64,000 nt of DNA from Anopheles merus. Its lineage: Eukaryota; Arthropoda; Insecta; Diptera; Culicidae. Below are positions 23,291-35,870 of the stretch, piece by piece. The notes beneath the pieces are model-generated. The model did no database searches and was not told the origin of the DNA. It was given only the letters and a program-made list of their open reading frames with translations. A program made the position numbers and the translations under genes. Each line of letters starts with the position of its first letter. Position 1 is the first letter of the stretch. The DNA lies in NCBI RefSeq assembly GCF_017562075.2, contig NC_054085.1, positions 33,047,039-33,111,038 of the forward strand, given 5' to 3'.

Positions 23291-25250
23291 AAAATAAACA
23301 ACGACAGAACGACGCTTGATTATGAAGACTTTTGGGACGGGGCATGATACTGTTAGAAATGCACACAAGATGAACATGTTTTCTAGGCGTAATAGTGCTG
23401 CGTTTTGTTCTGCTAATATCCCCTTGGAAGGTTATTGTGTGTGTGAGTGTCTCTCTTGTGTTGACTTGACTTGGTTCTTCTCTATGAAAAGATGTATCGC
23501 CCACTAACAAGTGCCTCCGTCGTCAACCTGATGCCACAGGAGAGAAGAAGCAGGACAACAAAAAACAGAGGACCGTTGTAACCTGACACAATGACAAGGT
23601 TTGTGTGTTCGATGGGCTTACTCCGCTGGGCGAAAACAGAAACCCGTCCAAAAGCCAATGACTGACACTGCGAGCTGATCGGGGAAGGAAAAAAAAAGAT
23701 CCGTCATCGGAGGCTTGTTTCCCTCCTCCGTCTGTGCGTTTCTATTACCACGCTTGGCAAGCTTCTGCACACAATAGTGCACTTGCAGTGGTGTGCACCT
23801 GCAGGACAAAGGAGGGCAAGTGGAACAGAGTAGGATCAGCTACACACATGTGACAGTTACAGAAACTGGAGGATTGGATCGAAGAATTTGGAACGATCCT
23901 TTTGGCAACTGTGGCATTCGAGCTGTATGCCATTGCCCGTGGCCCGGGGATTATATTACAATTCAATAAAATGAGCGACTTCGATAGAACCATCATGCAT
24001 CTGGTGCCAGAGGGTGAAAGTGCGAGGGTGCACAAACCCAACAAAAAGTGGTGGGAAGAATAGAGAACGAAGAAATTAATTCCTCGGACGCGTTTTTGGA
24101 CATCTCGCCATGCAACTTTTCACGAAATGCTAAACTTTGGAGATCACACGGGAGATTAATCCGACGGTCCCCACGCACACACACACGAGAGAGAGAACAT
24201 GCTACCGACCTTAATTAATATTCTCCAGACGTATCAAGTTTAGGGCTGGCAAGCTACTCGATCTCCAAGCTCGCAGGGGAACAGATTGTGACCCCTTGAT
24301 AGGGCAAGATGCTGGTGGAATTTATGCATTATACACACACAGTTCGGAGGGATTTGTCGTAAAAGGGAGTTGCACCATCCGTACACCATGGCTACCTGGA
24401 ACATGGTTCGGTCTGTTGTCTATCTAACAATCCCTTTTTTCTACCTGGCCCTAGACTCTGCGATGCACCTGAGCGAATGCGAATCATGAAATCAGGGCTG
24501 AGGGAACGAGAACTACGCACGCAATAGGAAGGGATTTGCGTAAGGAACTGGAACCGGGGGAGGGAGCATAGAAAAGCGATCGTCCTTTGTTCGGGATTGC
24601 TTTATCCCCGCACCCTCACCCACGCACGCACCTGATCATTGTGGGCCAGCAGCAGCATCACCAGCAGCATTGTTCAGGGTCTCAGGGCTCTGTGGTGCAA
24701 GGGATTTTTCGATAAATTTTATTGGATAATGCAACGCGACACGCCGCGCCACAGGTTTTGCGTTTTGAGCATGGCCGTATTTCTGAACCACCTTCGAACC
24801 GTATCGCCCGAAATCCGATTAACGATGGGGTATTTCTGTTCTTGAATGTTCCTTCTTCTTGCACAGCTTCTTGTTCCTTTTTTGTTGTCGGTGCCACGGT
24901 GATTCTTCACGCTGCGTTTCATGTCCATGTTGTATGAGGGTCCCTGGCCGAGACCCTGGGAGTCATCATTGCGGGATGAAATAGCACCACGACCAAGAAT
25001 GACCCGATCCCGTCGATTTAGTTTATTTAGGGAATTAATTTTTTGGCATTTTGATCAAGTTGACGTTGCGCAGTGGAAGAATGCGCCTGGCTGCGTTTCA
25101 ATAGAGCTCGGGTTTGTGATCCGTGTTTGGTGCATCCTTTGTTCGTACGTATGCGTGCGTGCGTGGGAAAGCGTTAACTCGTTAAAGCAGTGTGAGAACG
25201 ATCGGAAGTGTAGGGAGACGTTTTCGCAACTGGGGACATTTTATGGGTAG
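23291..25250. other. Non-coding, balanced composition
   Basis: No gene is recognised. A 12-base direct duplication (GTGCACTTGCAG at 23777-23788, GTGCACCTGCAG at 23793-23804) and a compound (AC)n(GA)n repeat at 24174-24197 are present. Open frames reach 109 codons (24921-25250) and are unstructured. Confidence 0.5.
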
Positions 25251-28200
25251 TTGTACCGAAGTTTTGATACACAATTGGATGTGATATATGATTTAAGGTT
25301 ATGTAATACACTAGAAAAAATTTAATGATTCGTGAAGTTTTAAATACAGTTTAGTAGGTTTCAAGGTATCTTAAAATGTGTACAGTGCATGCTAGAAAAT
25401 ATTGAGATTATTGACGTGATCTTAATTATATTACAGTTCAATAATTGCAGTCCTACGGACATACTAAACGCAATGGTGTCACGCAATAGCATGATGGATG
25501 CACATATTTTCACGCAACCCAAAATGAAAACATTCTTTAATTGAACTCATTTTAAGATCTTGGTAACCGTTCGTTGGGATTCGGAAGTATGTCAACTGGA
25601 TTAAGAATCATATTTAATTATTAATAATTTTCGACTAACACATAAATGGCTCATGTTCGAAAGCTTCTGTTGACAGTTAGGAGAGCTTCGAGCATTCAAA
25701 TCCAAATCTTGATCTACATCACACAAGATAAGCTTTCATCCATCTTTGTCCACCAACGCAAACGATACGGTTCTCCCAGAGTGTCCTTCCACTTTGCGAC
25801 CGGCATCCGATGCCGATCAACAACATGTTGCAATGGCCGTGGCTTTCAGACGCGAACAAAACCCGCACAAAACTTCTCGTTGCGGGATCGGTTTATTAAT
25901 CGTCTCGCGTTCCGCTGCCGTGGCTGTTATCGTTGCAATAGATCCCGCAACGCTCGGGTGGAAAAGAAAGACTGTAAACAACGCAGTAGTGGGCTTTGGA
26001 AACGAGTTATTAATTATCCCGACGCGTTTGACAGCTCTCGTCTTCTGAGGAAGTGAAACGCGCGAAGAGCAAAGGATGAATCAGAGTGAGAGGGTGCGAG
26101 AGAGTTGTCAAAAAAGCAGCATCGCAGTGTATCAATCTGTAGTTGAACGGGTGAGTTTATACGTCGCGAATAGCCATAGAAACCACACACACTAAAGAAA
26201 AACAACCTTTACCCCAATTCTCTCACCGTGGCGTTAAAAAGTCCCAGTTTCTTGCTTTCTAGGTTCTTCTCGATGTCTCGATTTGATTTGCTTTGGTTGT
26301 TTCGTCGTTGTAGGTTTGATGCACACTGGTCTAGGTGTGGAGTTTCTTCATACAATCTCCACCACGCTTATAGTTAGAAGGTTCATCTAAACGTTTCGAA
26401 ACGACCAAAGCAGTCACGTAATCGGCCAGAGAACAGATATACCAGCCGCCTGCTATTTCTTGACGTTCTGCGGGGTGTGCCCGCAAGGAATTAATGCATC
26501 TTTCTCTTCTGTTGTTGTTCTGCTTGGCACTTCTTCGTTGTAACGTCTCATGTGTAGCTCGCCACTGCCACCGATTTTATCCACTGCCGAGCGGAGCTTG
26601 GTGGAGAATGTTTCGGTGGAAAAAAACCGTGGAGAAAATTATCATAACCTTACCCAACAAAACGCACTTGGAAAGACCGGCCTAGGTAAAGAAGCGTAAG
26701 GGTGAGGCAAGAAGAACGAAAGAAAATACACGGAGAAAGAATAATGCAGCGAGAAGAACGGCGCAAATCACCTCTTCACCGGAAGAAACCACCGCGCGTC
26801 GCTAGATGTGGGGCCACACTATGTTCTTTTTTTTGGGACTTTTTAGCTAGTCCACGGGGGATGGTGAAGTAGATTGTGTTTTACTTGTCCGTCAACTTTT
26901 GTTTCCTCTAGAAACAGCGGAACGAAAGGTTCTAGCAGTTCTCCCTGCAGAGGAACTCTATGTACAAGTGAGCTGTTCGAGTGCAAGTGAACTGTAGGGA
27001 ACGATAAGTTGGAGATGGAATTAAGATGTGAATTAATTCTTCAATTCTTGCTGAATCATGCCATGATTTTGCTGGACAAGTAGCTAGGTTAGAAGTAATT
27101 GAAAGATTTCGTAGAATTGGTGCACTTTTATCAAGGAGTTAGTGGATTATTTTGCGTTTTTGTAGTTGGTTTACTCGGAATTGATTCCACGTAGGTCCTG
27201 TTTTGATTAATACATATAAGCAATACTCGGGACCAGCGATCTTAGGTTACTTTCAACACAGGAAACTAGCTCAAAAGTCATTGAGTCTGGAAAATGTGGT
27301 TTGTTCAAGAACTATCTTGTATAACAAAAATTATCAAACAGTTGTTTGAGATATGGTGTTATTTGGCATCCATGATCAGGAATATATTAATTATGTTCTG
27401 TTTTACATAATTAGCAAAAGTTGAAAGTATAAATCATGTACCTAAGATACAAGGACTATATCAAATTTTACCATGCACTGATAACAAATATGATCTTATT
27501 TTTCATGGCTTTCGACAGAGATGATGGCTTTCGAAGATGTTAATGTAAGGATGAAGAATGAAGGAGCATAAGGATGAAGCAGGAACACAAGCAAGAATTC
27601 ATTTAGGAGATACAAACAGATTGGATTCGAGAACAAGTGAATCATCTAACTAGATCAGAATATCACAGATCAAACAATAATTTTCGATCAAATGATAAAC
27701 AATTTGATGATGTCTTATATCAAACGCTTACGTGGCGTTTAAGATACAATATAAGTACAGTGAAAAAAGGATTGAACCAGACACGCCATCGACATTGATT
27801 AGCGTAACTTCATCTTTAAAAACCACAGTTCAATATTTCTGAACCCAAAACAATATACAATAAACAGAATCAGTTAAACACCAGCAACCATAAATCCTAA
27901 ACAAGGATAAGCTATGTTTCGTATGGTCATCAAGACTCATTACCTATGTCCTGATTTATTGACCGACAACCCGAGTCCCATGGATATTAGCCTTAAAGTT
28001 CACATTCCAAAAAGCAGACATATTTTAAGCAAAGAATAATAGCCATATTGGACACATATGTGGGTACATTTAATCACAACTCCTCTAGAACGCCCGAGCG
28101 TTTATTGGCACCTTTCGCTTTTTTCTCTAGATTCTAACCCCTATCCTTCGCTGGGTCAAATTATAGGATAGAAGCATAACCCAAAATACAAAAAAAAAAA

Positions 28201-28280
28201 CACACGTTATACCCAGCAGATGGTTTACTGGAGAGCGAACGCAAACGCAAACCAAACATCAGAAAGGAGAATGGCTTAAA
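25251..28280. other. AT-rich valleys flanking a balanced block
   Basis: Bases 25.25-25.64 kb and 27.0-28.1 kb are AT-rich. The block between them (25.65-26.95 kb) is balanced and holds two overlapping plus-strand frames of 136 and 100 codons (25646-26056 and 25746-26048) with no known domain. No mobile-element ends are visible in the long 27-28 kb valley, although its composition fits degraded transposon sequence. Confidence 0.45.
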
Positions 28281-28385
28281 ACGAAGTTAGCCAGATCGAC
28301 TATCTGCGTGTGCGTGTTTGTGCATTTCGCAGCACGACCTAACCATGTTTTGGGACCCTTGACCATCACAACTACAACCGCCAGC

Positions 28386-28421
28386 ATTATTATTACTATT
28401 ATCATCATCATCATCATCATC
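28386..28421. repeat. ATT/ATC trinucleotide repeat
   Basis: Imperfect ATT units grade into seven perfect ATC units (28401-28421). On the minus strand this would read as a poly-Asp stretch in one frame, but no gene surrounds it. Confidence 0.85.
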
Positions 28422-30050
28422 GACAACTGCGGTTTGGGCGGTTTTTGTTGGGACTGTAAAAAAGCAGATGAAAGTTTGAAGCAAACTCTACCCTACGGTG
28501 CAGCAGTGGGACAACACACACCTTTCGCCAGCATCTAAAAGTGAACCGCGAAAATGGTTGCACACCTTGTATTCCCCCGGTGGAAGGTGAAAAGGGGATA
28601 CAGAAACCCCTTTTTATGCCCACAAAATATGAAGTGTAAAATATTACGAAAAAAAGGACAAAAAACGACAGTCGCCACAGTTCTAGAATTAAGGGCATAA
28701 AAGCTGTGGAGTTGTTGAATCCAGAAAAAAGGCTATAAAACAATGAAAATAGAGAAAAAAACGGCAAACTAAACGAGGATAACGATGTGGCAACAGGGTT
28801 GGGAAGGAAAGCATATAGATTGGAAAGTTCTTATCTCACCCGTACGGTTTCTCATTCGCTCGGTGGTGTCAGAGAGGGAATTTCCCCTTTATTCATTCCG
28901 TTTTCGCTCAATTTCACCATTTCCATCGAACTACCGACCGTCTAGTCAGTACGAATTTGTGGCTTAGTCGGCCAAGCGGGAAGGGTTCCCCATGGCCATT
29001 TAATAGGTTGCATTCGGCGGCAATGGCAAACCCGAAAATAGCCACTGCTCGCACACGGGGCGAGCTGCTGCTAGGTTGTTGATGGCAATAGATTGTTTGG
29101 TTGTATTTGGAAATAGATAAAAAAGTACGCCCCGAAAAGGAAGCTACAGGGCAGGAAGGATAATTATTTCGAAAGTAATGAAAAAAAAACGCATTGATGC
29201 AAGGGGGAGATAGGGCAGCATAACGTGTGCGAAGGACATTAAGCGAGTTAGAAAGGGCCCAGAGGAAGAGAAAAACGCAAATGACATTCGCTTGTGCCAG
29301 GGCGCTTTGTGTGCAGGAGATATGGATGAGTGTTAAATATGCTTCACATTACTCCACCTTTCATGCAATATGCAATTTCATGTCCTTCTTTTTTACAAAG
29401 TTTATTGAATTGAAAAGAGAGGTCCGCTTCGATGGAAACGAATTGCGATGAGCGCTGGTTTCTGTTTGCAATTTATGTAGCAGAAAATTGAAAACCCTTG
29501 CCAGCGAAAGCCCGGTCGTCTGTTATCACGAGACGCTCAGCACCGACGAGCAGCACCGTTGCCAACAATAAATGGTATTTTATTTGCGCTCGATTGACGC
29601 GCAAAAGTTGTGTGCCGCACGGTGCGTTCTGGCACAAGCAGCAGCAGCAGCATCATCGTGCAGCGACTGCGACTGGTGGGTGTGTGATAAGACAGTGAAA
29701 TGCGAGCGAATGTCGCTAAAGGTGCACACAGTCGATTTGATTTATCTGCTTCGAGAGGTTTGCCCGTGCTGGGAGGCGTTTTTCCACACATTTGTATGTG
29801 TTTTTTTTGGTTCGTTTTGGTCCGTTTTTCCATTGCATGATGCTTTGGATTTGAAATGAAAGGAGTGAAAGCGCTGGATATGGAGCGGAACAGCTCGGGA
29901 GCAAAACTATGGCAATGCACAAGGATTTTCCTCCAGCTGGAAGAAGGATAGTTTATGCGCTGTGGCTGGAACATGTGTTTGCTTTACGACTGTAGTGGCG
30001 TGGGAATATTTGGAATGATTCGATAGAAGTAAGCAGCCATTTACGGAACG
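28422..30050. other. Non-coding, balanced composition
   Basis: No gene is recognised. It contains a short GCA repeat (29638-29651). Open frames of up to 145 codons (29537-29974 minus) overlap frames on the other strand and are unstructured. Confidence 0.5.
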
Positions 30051-30600
30051 AAACGAGGAGAGGCTTATTTACCAAATAAAAAAATGAAGTCCTAAGTAAA
30101 AAATTGTATGTTGAATTGAAAACATTAAAAAATTGATACATTAAAAATATGAAATGTGTTGGAATATAAAGACGATACAAAACCTGGTAAAAAGGGATAC
30201 AATAAAATATGTTAGCAATGAAAGAATGAATTAAATTATGTTGTAAGAAAGAGAAAAAAGGATATGAAATGTTAAAGAAAATGTATAATAAATAAGTAAT
30301 AGATGTATAGAAAAAAACCAAACAACCTTAGTAATAACCAAGATCTTAAAATGAATTAACACATTAAACTAAATAAACCGTTAAAGGCTCAATTTTACAA
30401 TATAATTTTAAAACTATTACAACAAAAACAAAAATAAAAATGGAGGTTCACAATAATCCAAACATTAATAATATGAAAATTAAAAAAAAAAGCTTCAAAG
30501 CTATGCCCGTAGGATACACAAATTCTCTTTAGCTGATCTATTAAAAAAGAAAACAAATCGATTCAATAGAAACCAACAAAACAAACAATCAAATCATTGC
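30051..30600. other. Strand-asymmetric A-rich tract
   Basis: The plus strand is strongly A-rich (AAAA and ATGAAA words) with relatively little T-run or C content, so the minus strand is T/pyrimidine-rich. The tract lacks stop-free frames on the plus strand, and the minus strand gives a Phe/Tyr/Leu-rich 122-codon frame as a by-product. Similar tracts lie at 45.99-46.60 and 52.0-52.14 kb. Confidence 0.6.
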
Positions 30601-31808
30601 ATACACAGCAAACCCGTATGAGAAACTCGAGTTCACACCTTTTATTCCGCCAAATTGTCCGCACACAATGGAAGCAAAAAAGGGGCAAAAACAGGGGAAA
30701 TGCGTTTCACTTTCGCATTTTCCATTTCGTAGGGAAGCGAACATTTCCTGTACTTCAAACCGGCCGATGCGATGCGATGCGATGCGATTGCGGACAAATA
30801 TTGATCCTTCACAGGGAAGTGAGCGAGCAAACGAGCGGCAAACCTTCTCTCTACCCATTGTCCATCTTCTTGAAAGGTTAAACAACAGCGCGGCTCTCCT
30901 AATCAAACACATGCCATCCTTTCTATGTGGTACGCGGCGGCCGGAAATCATCACAGGATCGCGTTTCTCTTTATCCGCCCCTATTCCAGCTGGCGGCAGA
31001 TCGGTCCTGCGCATCATCGCAAGTTGTTTTACATTTAATTTGGATAGTAGTAAAATATCCTTTCCCTGGAATCGTGTAGAGCATTTTTGGTGGTGTTTTT
31101 TTTACTTTGAGTGCGAAACGGAAATCGAAAGCAAACGTTCAGGTGTAACCCTTTCCGGGTTTTTTTTTCGGGCAATGAGAATCAGCACTCTGGAAATAAG
31201 GTTCTTAGGGTTCTTAGTAAGAAAACCGCAGCTAACCCGAAAACAGAAAGTGAATGCAAATAAGCAAAATGTGGCTAGGGTCGGTCCGTATTCAAGCTGA
31301 CGTAAAATCCTGATCCTGCAGTTCTGTATATCCTATTGGAATTTCTAGCCAGCGTATCGACATCACGCATCAACCATCTGGACCGAGGCGAAGAAATGGA
31401 AAGCAATAGAAAGAGGCGGCACTACTGTGCTTCTCTTCACCCTAGGCACACGGTGCGGTTTCACCCCTTTGCTCGCGATGCGATGCTTTCCCTTTCCTTT
31501 TATGAGGAAGTTCACTCCCAGGACATGCTGTTTGTCGGGGCCAAGGAGCACCAACCGTCCTGTATGCGAATGGGTTTGCTGAATGCATTTTTTGTTTCCT
31601 TCCTTCTTAGCTCCGTGCCCCAAGAATCAAGAAGGTACGATTGCAAAGGAGAACAAAAAGGACTACGGAAAAAAAATTAACGAGCTAACAGAATAAGAAA
31701 AAAAGATGCACAGTCTATTTTGCATATTGAAACTCATTTAAATTCATCGTCTAATGTTAATAAATGTGTGCTGCCGTTTTTTTTTCTTCTTCTCTCACTT
31801 CCCTCTAG
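30601..31808. other. Balanced block with open frames on both strands, no recognised gene
   Basis: Plus-strand frames of 210 codons (30668-31300) and 114 codons (31336-31680) face minus-strand frames of 142 codons (30589-31017) and 86 codons (31363-31623). Codon endings are mildly G/C-biased on both strands, so strand preference cannot be decided. No domain is recognised. A pentamer repeat lies at 30766-30788. Confidence 0.35.
30766..30788. repeat. GATGC pentamer tandem repeat
   Basis: Four perfect GATGC units and a partial fifth in direct tandem. It is unusual among the di- and trinucleotide repeats of the window. Confidence 0.85.
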
Positions 31809-32156
31809 GCAAACTGTTCCCGTTTTTTGGCATCTATTCCAATGACACGGCACAGAGCAAAAAGAGGACAGAAAAAAAACAAAGTCCACAACAGCCTTAC
31901 AAACTGGATGCAATTCGACGGAATGGCGCACACAAACAACGACGGGCCTGGTGAAAATGTGCAACGTTCACCGGTAGGGACATTAAAAGCCACACGGAAG
32001 CCGGATCCGATGGAATCCGGTTCCGGGGACGCCGGTTGTGGTTGTAGTGGTGGTGGTGGTGGTGATGCGTTTTTTTATATTGACGTTTTCCATGTCCGGG
32101 TCTGGGACGGGGCCGCGGACATGTATTGCAATAAAGATTGCATAATAATTACGTAA
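31809..32156 (+). other. Possible terminal exon, about 115 codons, not recognised
   Basis: A strong polypyrimidine tract (31776-31806) ends in CTCTAG (31803-31808), a good 3' splice site. The frame that opens exactly after it has the TAG of the acceptor as its upstream stop. It runs to TAA at 32154-32156 through RHRAKRGQKKNKV, a Gly-rich run from a GGT repeat (32047-32064) and an acidic/aromatic tail. The neighbouring +1 frame is also open for about 50 codons, and minus-strand frames overlap, so composition alone could explain it. I recognise no family. Confidence 0.15.
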
Positions 32157-33560
32157 CCGTTTGCCAACCGACCGGTGGCAAGGAAGGGGAAGAAGATTAT
32201 TTCGGTTGGCCTTTTTTGTATATTGCATTTTTTCTGCTGCTTTGGCAAGTAAAACGAAGTGCAACGATGTTGACCGTTGGCTCTTAAATATGCGGATTAT
32301 GAAGCAAAAAAAAAACGACTGGACAATCTTCAATTCATGATATATTTTTTGAATTTGAATTTGAGCACTGTTGAAAATCTTCGTTCTGTTTAAAGTGGAA
32401 GGGAAGTGGATTTGACAGATAAATTTGAATGGCCAGAATGATTGGCTGCTGGCGTTTGCATTTCACTGTTTTACAAGCATTGTTTGCTTCAAATTTTTCA
32501 AATAGTCAAACAAACACATAGACACTTATTTTAGTGAAATTTGATTGACCAATACATAGTAACACTGCAATGTTGTCGGTGTAAAGCAAATGCAAAAGGA
32601 AATAGAAGCAATCATAAGCACCCTTTATCATGGAAAGTACTTATTCAGCTTCAAATCTACTTAAAACCAGCAATAGAGGAAAGATAAAGCAATAAAACTC
32701 CAACCAATACCATGTTCAATGTTGTCCCATTATATGTATGTCACACGAGTTTAACGAGGTGTTTAAAGACTTATACGACTTCTGTCTTTTTACGTCCGTG
32801 TTTTAGGAGTTTCATGTATATTACTAATTTTAGGATATACGATAAGACATTTCAATAAATAAATATATAATTCAATGTTAAGTGATAGGAGTTTATATTA
32901 CAATGTATTCAAAATATAGCAAGACACTATAGCCTTAAAGTAGGAAAGAAAAAACAACTTATCAAGAATTTGTGCTGCATCTCGTACAATTAAAAACTCC
33001 TTCTATAGAAAATCAGAAGTATACATGTACGATTAAGTAGTTGTTGGCAACCTTACGTAGCTTTGTTACTCATTATTCTAGGCTTTAACTATGATATATC
33101 ATGTGAAATTTGTATCAAGAGTCCTGTTTGTCTCAATAATAAAACTAAAAAAGCGATTAATGAGCTCCAATGGAATGGAAACTTCAGAATGACAAAAAAT
33201 CATGCCCTAATTACATAAAAAAGGACCAAAATATTGATGCTTTCTTAACAGAGCACAACCCAAACTATTATCCTTCATAATTTAAACATCAAATGTTGTG
33301 CTAACTGTTCAATATATTTCCTGTTTGGTATGTTAATTTCATAGTTTAGGTGAATTATTCGACCAATTAAAAATAGATTTGGTACTAAGCAGCTAAGCTA
33401 CTCCCGTTGCCCTGTGTTAGAAACATTGTGCGATTTTAAATGGCCTTAACAGTTGAACGAGTTTAAAGAGCACAGTGAATAAGATTTTCGCCATTTAATT
33501 ACACACCAAAGCGCAAAACGCTCATCTCAAGCAGATTTAAAAGTCCAACGGAAAACGAAA
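32157..33560. other. AT-rich valley, no gene seen
   Basis: This long AT-rich stretch has no frame above 60 codons between about 32.34 and 33.66 kb. No terminal repeats or SINE motifs were found. Confidence 0.55.
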
Positions 33561-33833
33561 ACTTTCTCACACCGGTTCACTAACGGAAAACGGACACAAA
33601 TTTTCGCTTGCCTCTCATTTTGCCACACTAATTGCCCAACCGTTGCAATATGACGATTTGAATGTGAAGTGTTCGAACAAAGGATGCGTTTTTTTTTCAA
33701 TATGAAGAGTAAGACAATCTTCCCTTTTCACTCACAGACACCTCACAATGCAAAGCACCAAAAGCAGAAGGTTTATAAAAAATGTGCATCCTTACCCCGT
33801 TTGGTTTGTGATGATAATTATAGCGAAAGTAAA

Positions 33834-33863
33834 GAGAGAGAGAGAGAGTGAGAGAGAAAGAGA
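33834..33863. repeat. (AG)n microsatellite
   Basis: An AG run with two interruptions, 14 bases upstream of an exact ATGCAAAT octamer. Confidence 0.8.
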
Positions 33864-35848
33864 TATAGTCGTCCGTATGCAAATGAGCCATCGGTAGTCG
33901 GGCCGGTTTTTAGGAAACGGGGCGCTGTTGCGCGAATGCTCTTATGCAGTTCTTTCTTGCCGCATGCGAAAGGATGCGCAAATGCCTTCGGGACGAAATT
34001 CGGGGATTTTTTTTTGTATGTTGTTGCCAAGGATGGGGAAAACGGAGACGTGCGGATATTTTTTTCCCACACACTTACTTTGAGAGCGTGTGTGTGTGTG
34101 TTTGTGCAACTGTCTCTCGGGGAAAGAGGCTACGCGGGTAGGGAACATCTTCCCAACATTTGCGCAGGACAAAGCTGTGCGGAGGTTGTCCTGTAAAGAC
34201 GACGAGCCGATATTAACCCCTTTGCACCGCTTTGCATAAATTATGGTGCATGGCTTTCGTGCATGGTGCTGCTGCTCTTGCATTTTATGATGCATCGGAA
34301 CGCCGTTGACAATGTCCCTCGACTGTGTGTGTGTGTGTGAGCGCGCAAAAGCACCATTACGCAATATCTTCTCCGATCCTTTCCCGCTTCGATCAGATTT
34401 CGATCCATTCCGCACTGATTCAGTGCACAAAAATATTCAAATGAGTTGCAACGCAAAGGAAGGAAAGCCTGGGAAAAAAGTTGGCTGCACCCGTTTCGTT
34501 CCAGGATAGAGCAAAAACCTAAATTTGCATATCAACGGCGTACGGTCCGGGAGCCGATTGATCGATAGGTTTCGGTATCGGTTGCGAAGATTAAGGTTTA
34601 CGGAAGAGATTTACGATCATCTTCGTGTTGGGTGCTGGTTGAAGACGGCGAAGCGGTGATGTTAGCTGCAGTGGTGTGTTAATTAATGAAGGGAATTATT
34701 GGGAGGTTTAGATTGTAAGGAAGTAAAAGTAAACGTAAAATGTACATATGTTACTGTAGGTTTGACAAATATCAACTTAAATTCGTGACAAAGTGGAGAA
34801 AATGCTTTGCAAAGTATAGTACATTCGATTTAAGACTTAAATTTAACTTCATTTAGCGTGATGAACGCACAAAATCGGCCTAAGTCGCGGTATTTCAAAA
34901 CATTTGGCAGCATAAATTGCCAGTATGATTGCATGTGGTATGTTATGTATGAATTTACCAGCATGTATAACATGTTCTATTATTTCATCGATTTATCTTC
35001 CTTACATCTATCAACGGTCTCCCCCGGGTGACGAAACGTGCTCTTGTTGTTACCGCTTACCTCACCCAAAAACATCCTTCAATCAAAGGCAAAGGTTTTG
35101 AATTGTAAATAATTTCCATGACATTAAGAAGCCTGTTTTTGCAGTCTCACTAACAAACGCTCGCCCGAGCTAGCGACCCGAGCCCTTGGCATGCAGATCC
35201 ACGACCAACTTTCGACGGACGTACATTTATCTATTCCGCGCACCGTATGGGAATCGGCTGCTAAAAGGCCATCTGCATATCGATCTCAGAAGGAAACAGA
35301 GAAGAAGAAGAAAACAAAAACCCTGCTGCACGGACAGACCATCCTTCACTCGCGGCAACCTTCCGTCAATGCTAACTAGACGCCAACTAAGGGACGCCAC
35401 CGTGCGATTGCACACGGCTGCAGGGTCATCCCTCACAGCGCGCGCGTGTTTGATTGTTTGCGTCTCCACCACGCGCACAGGAAGGTGGTTTCGCCTGCCA
35501 TCAACGGCTCCACGCATGTGTGCTGCCTTCCCTCGCCTGTGCATTTTGTGGTAGCCCCGACTCGCGTGACCCTTTTGCCGTGGTGGCATTTTACTTAAAT
35601 CCGCGTGTGCGTACGCACACGCTAGCCCCGCGCGACTTCGCAACACACACACATACACACACAGGGCCGATCGCGCATTTGCTTATGAGTTGCGTAAACA
35701 GTCGCTGCGCTTTGGGCGGCCTGTAATCCATCTACTCCGTGCGTTCCCTACCACTCCGTTAGGCCGGGCCGTATGCTATCGAGCCGGGGTGACACTTTGC
35801 ACAGACCCCCCGAGTGCGACTTTGTGCGACACATATATTTTTTCTTAT

Positions 35849-35870
35849 GCTGCTGCCGCTGCTGCTGCTG
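35849..35870. repeat. (GCT)n trinucleotide repeat
   Basis: Seven GCT/CCGCT units with one interruption, outside any recognised coding frame. Confidence 0.8.

Noticed and set aside
31336..31680. 114-codon plus frame and an 86-codon minus frame over the same bases, both with coding-like codon use
   Set aside because: Strand preference cannot be decided and neither product resembles a known family.
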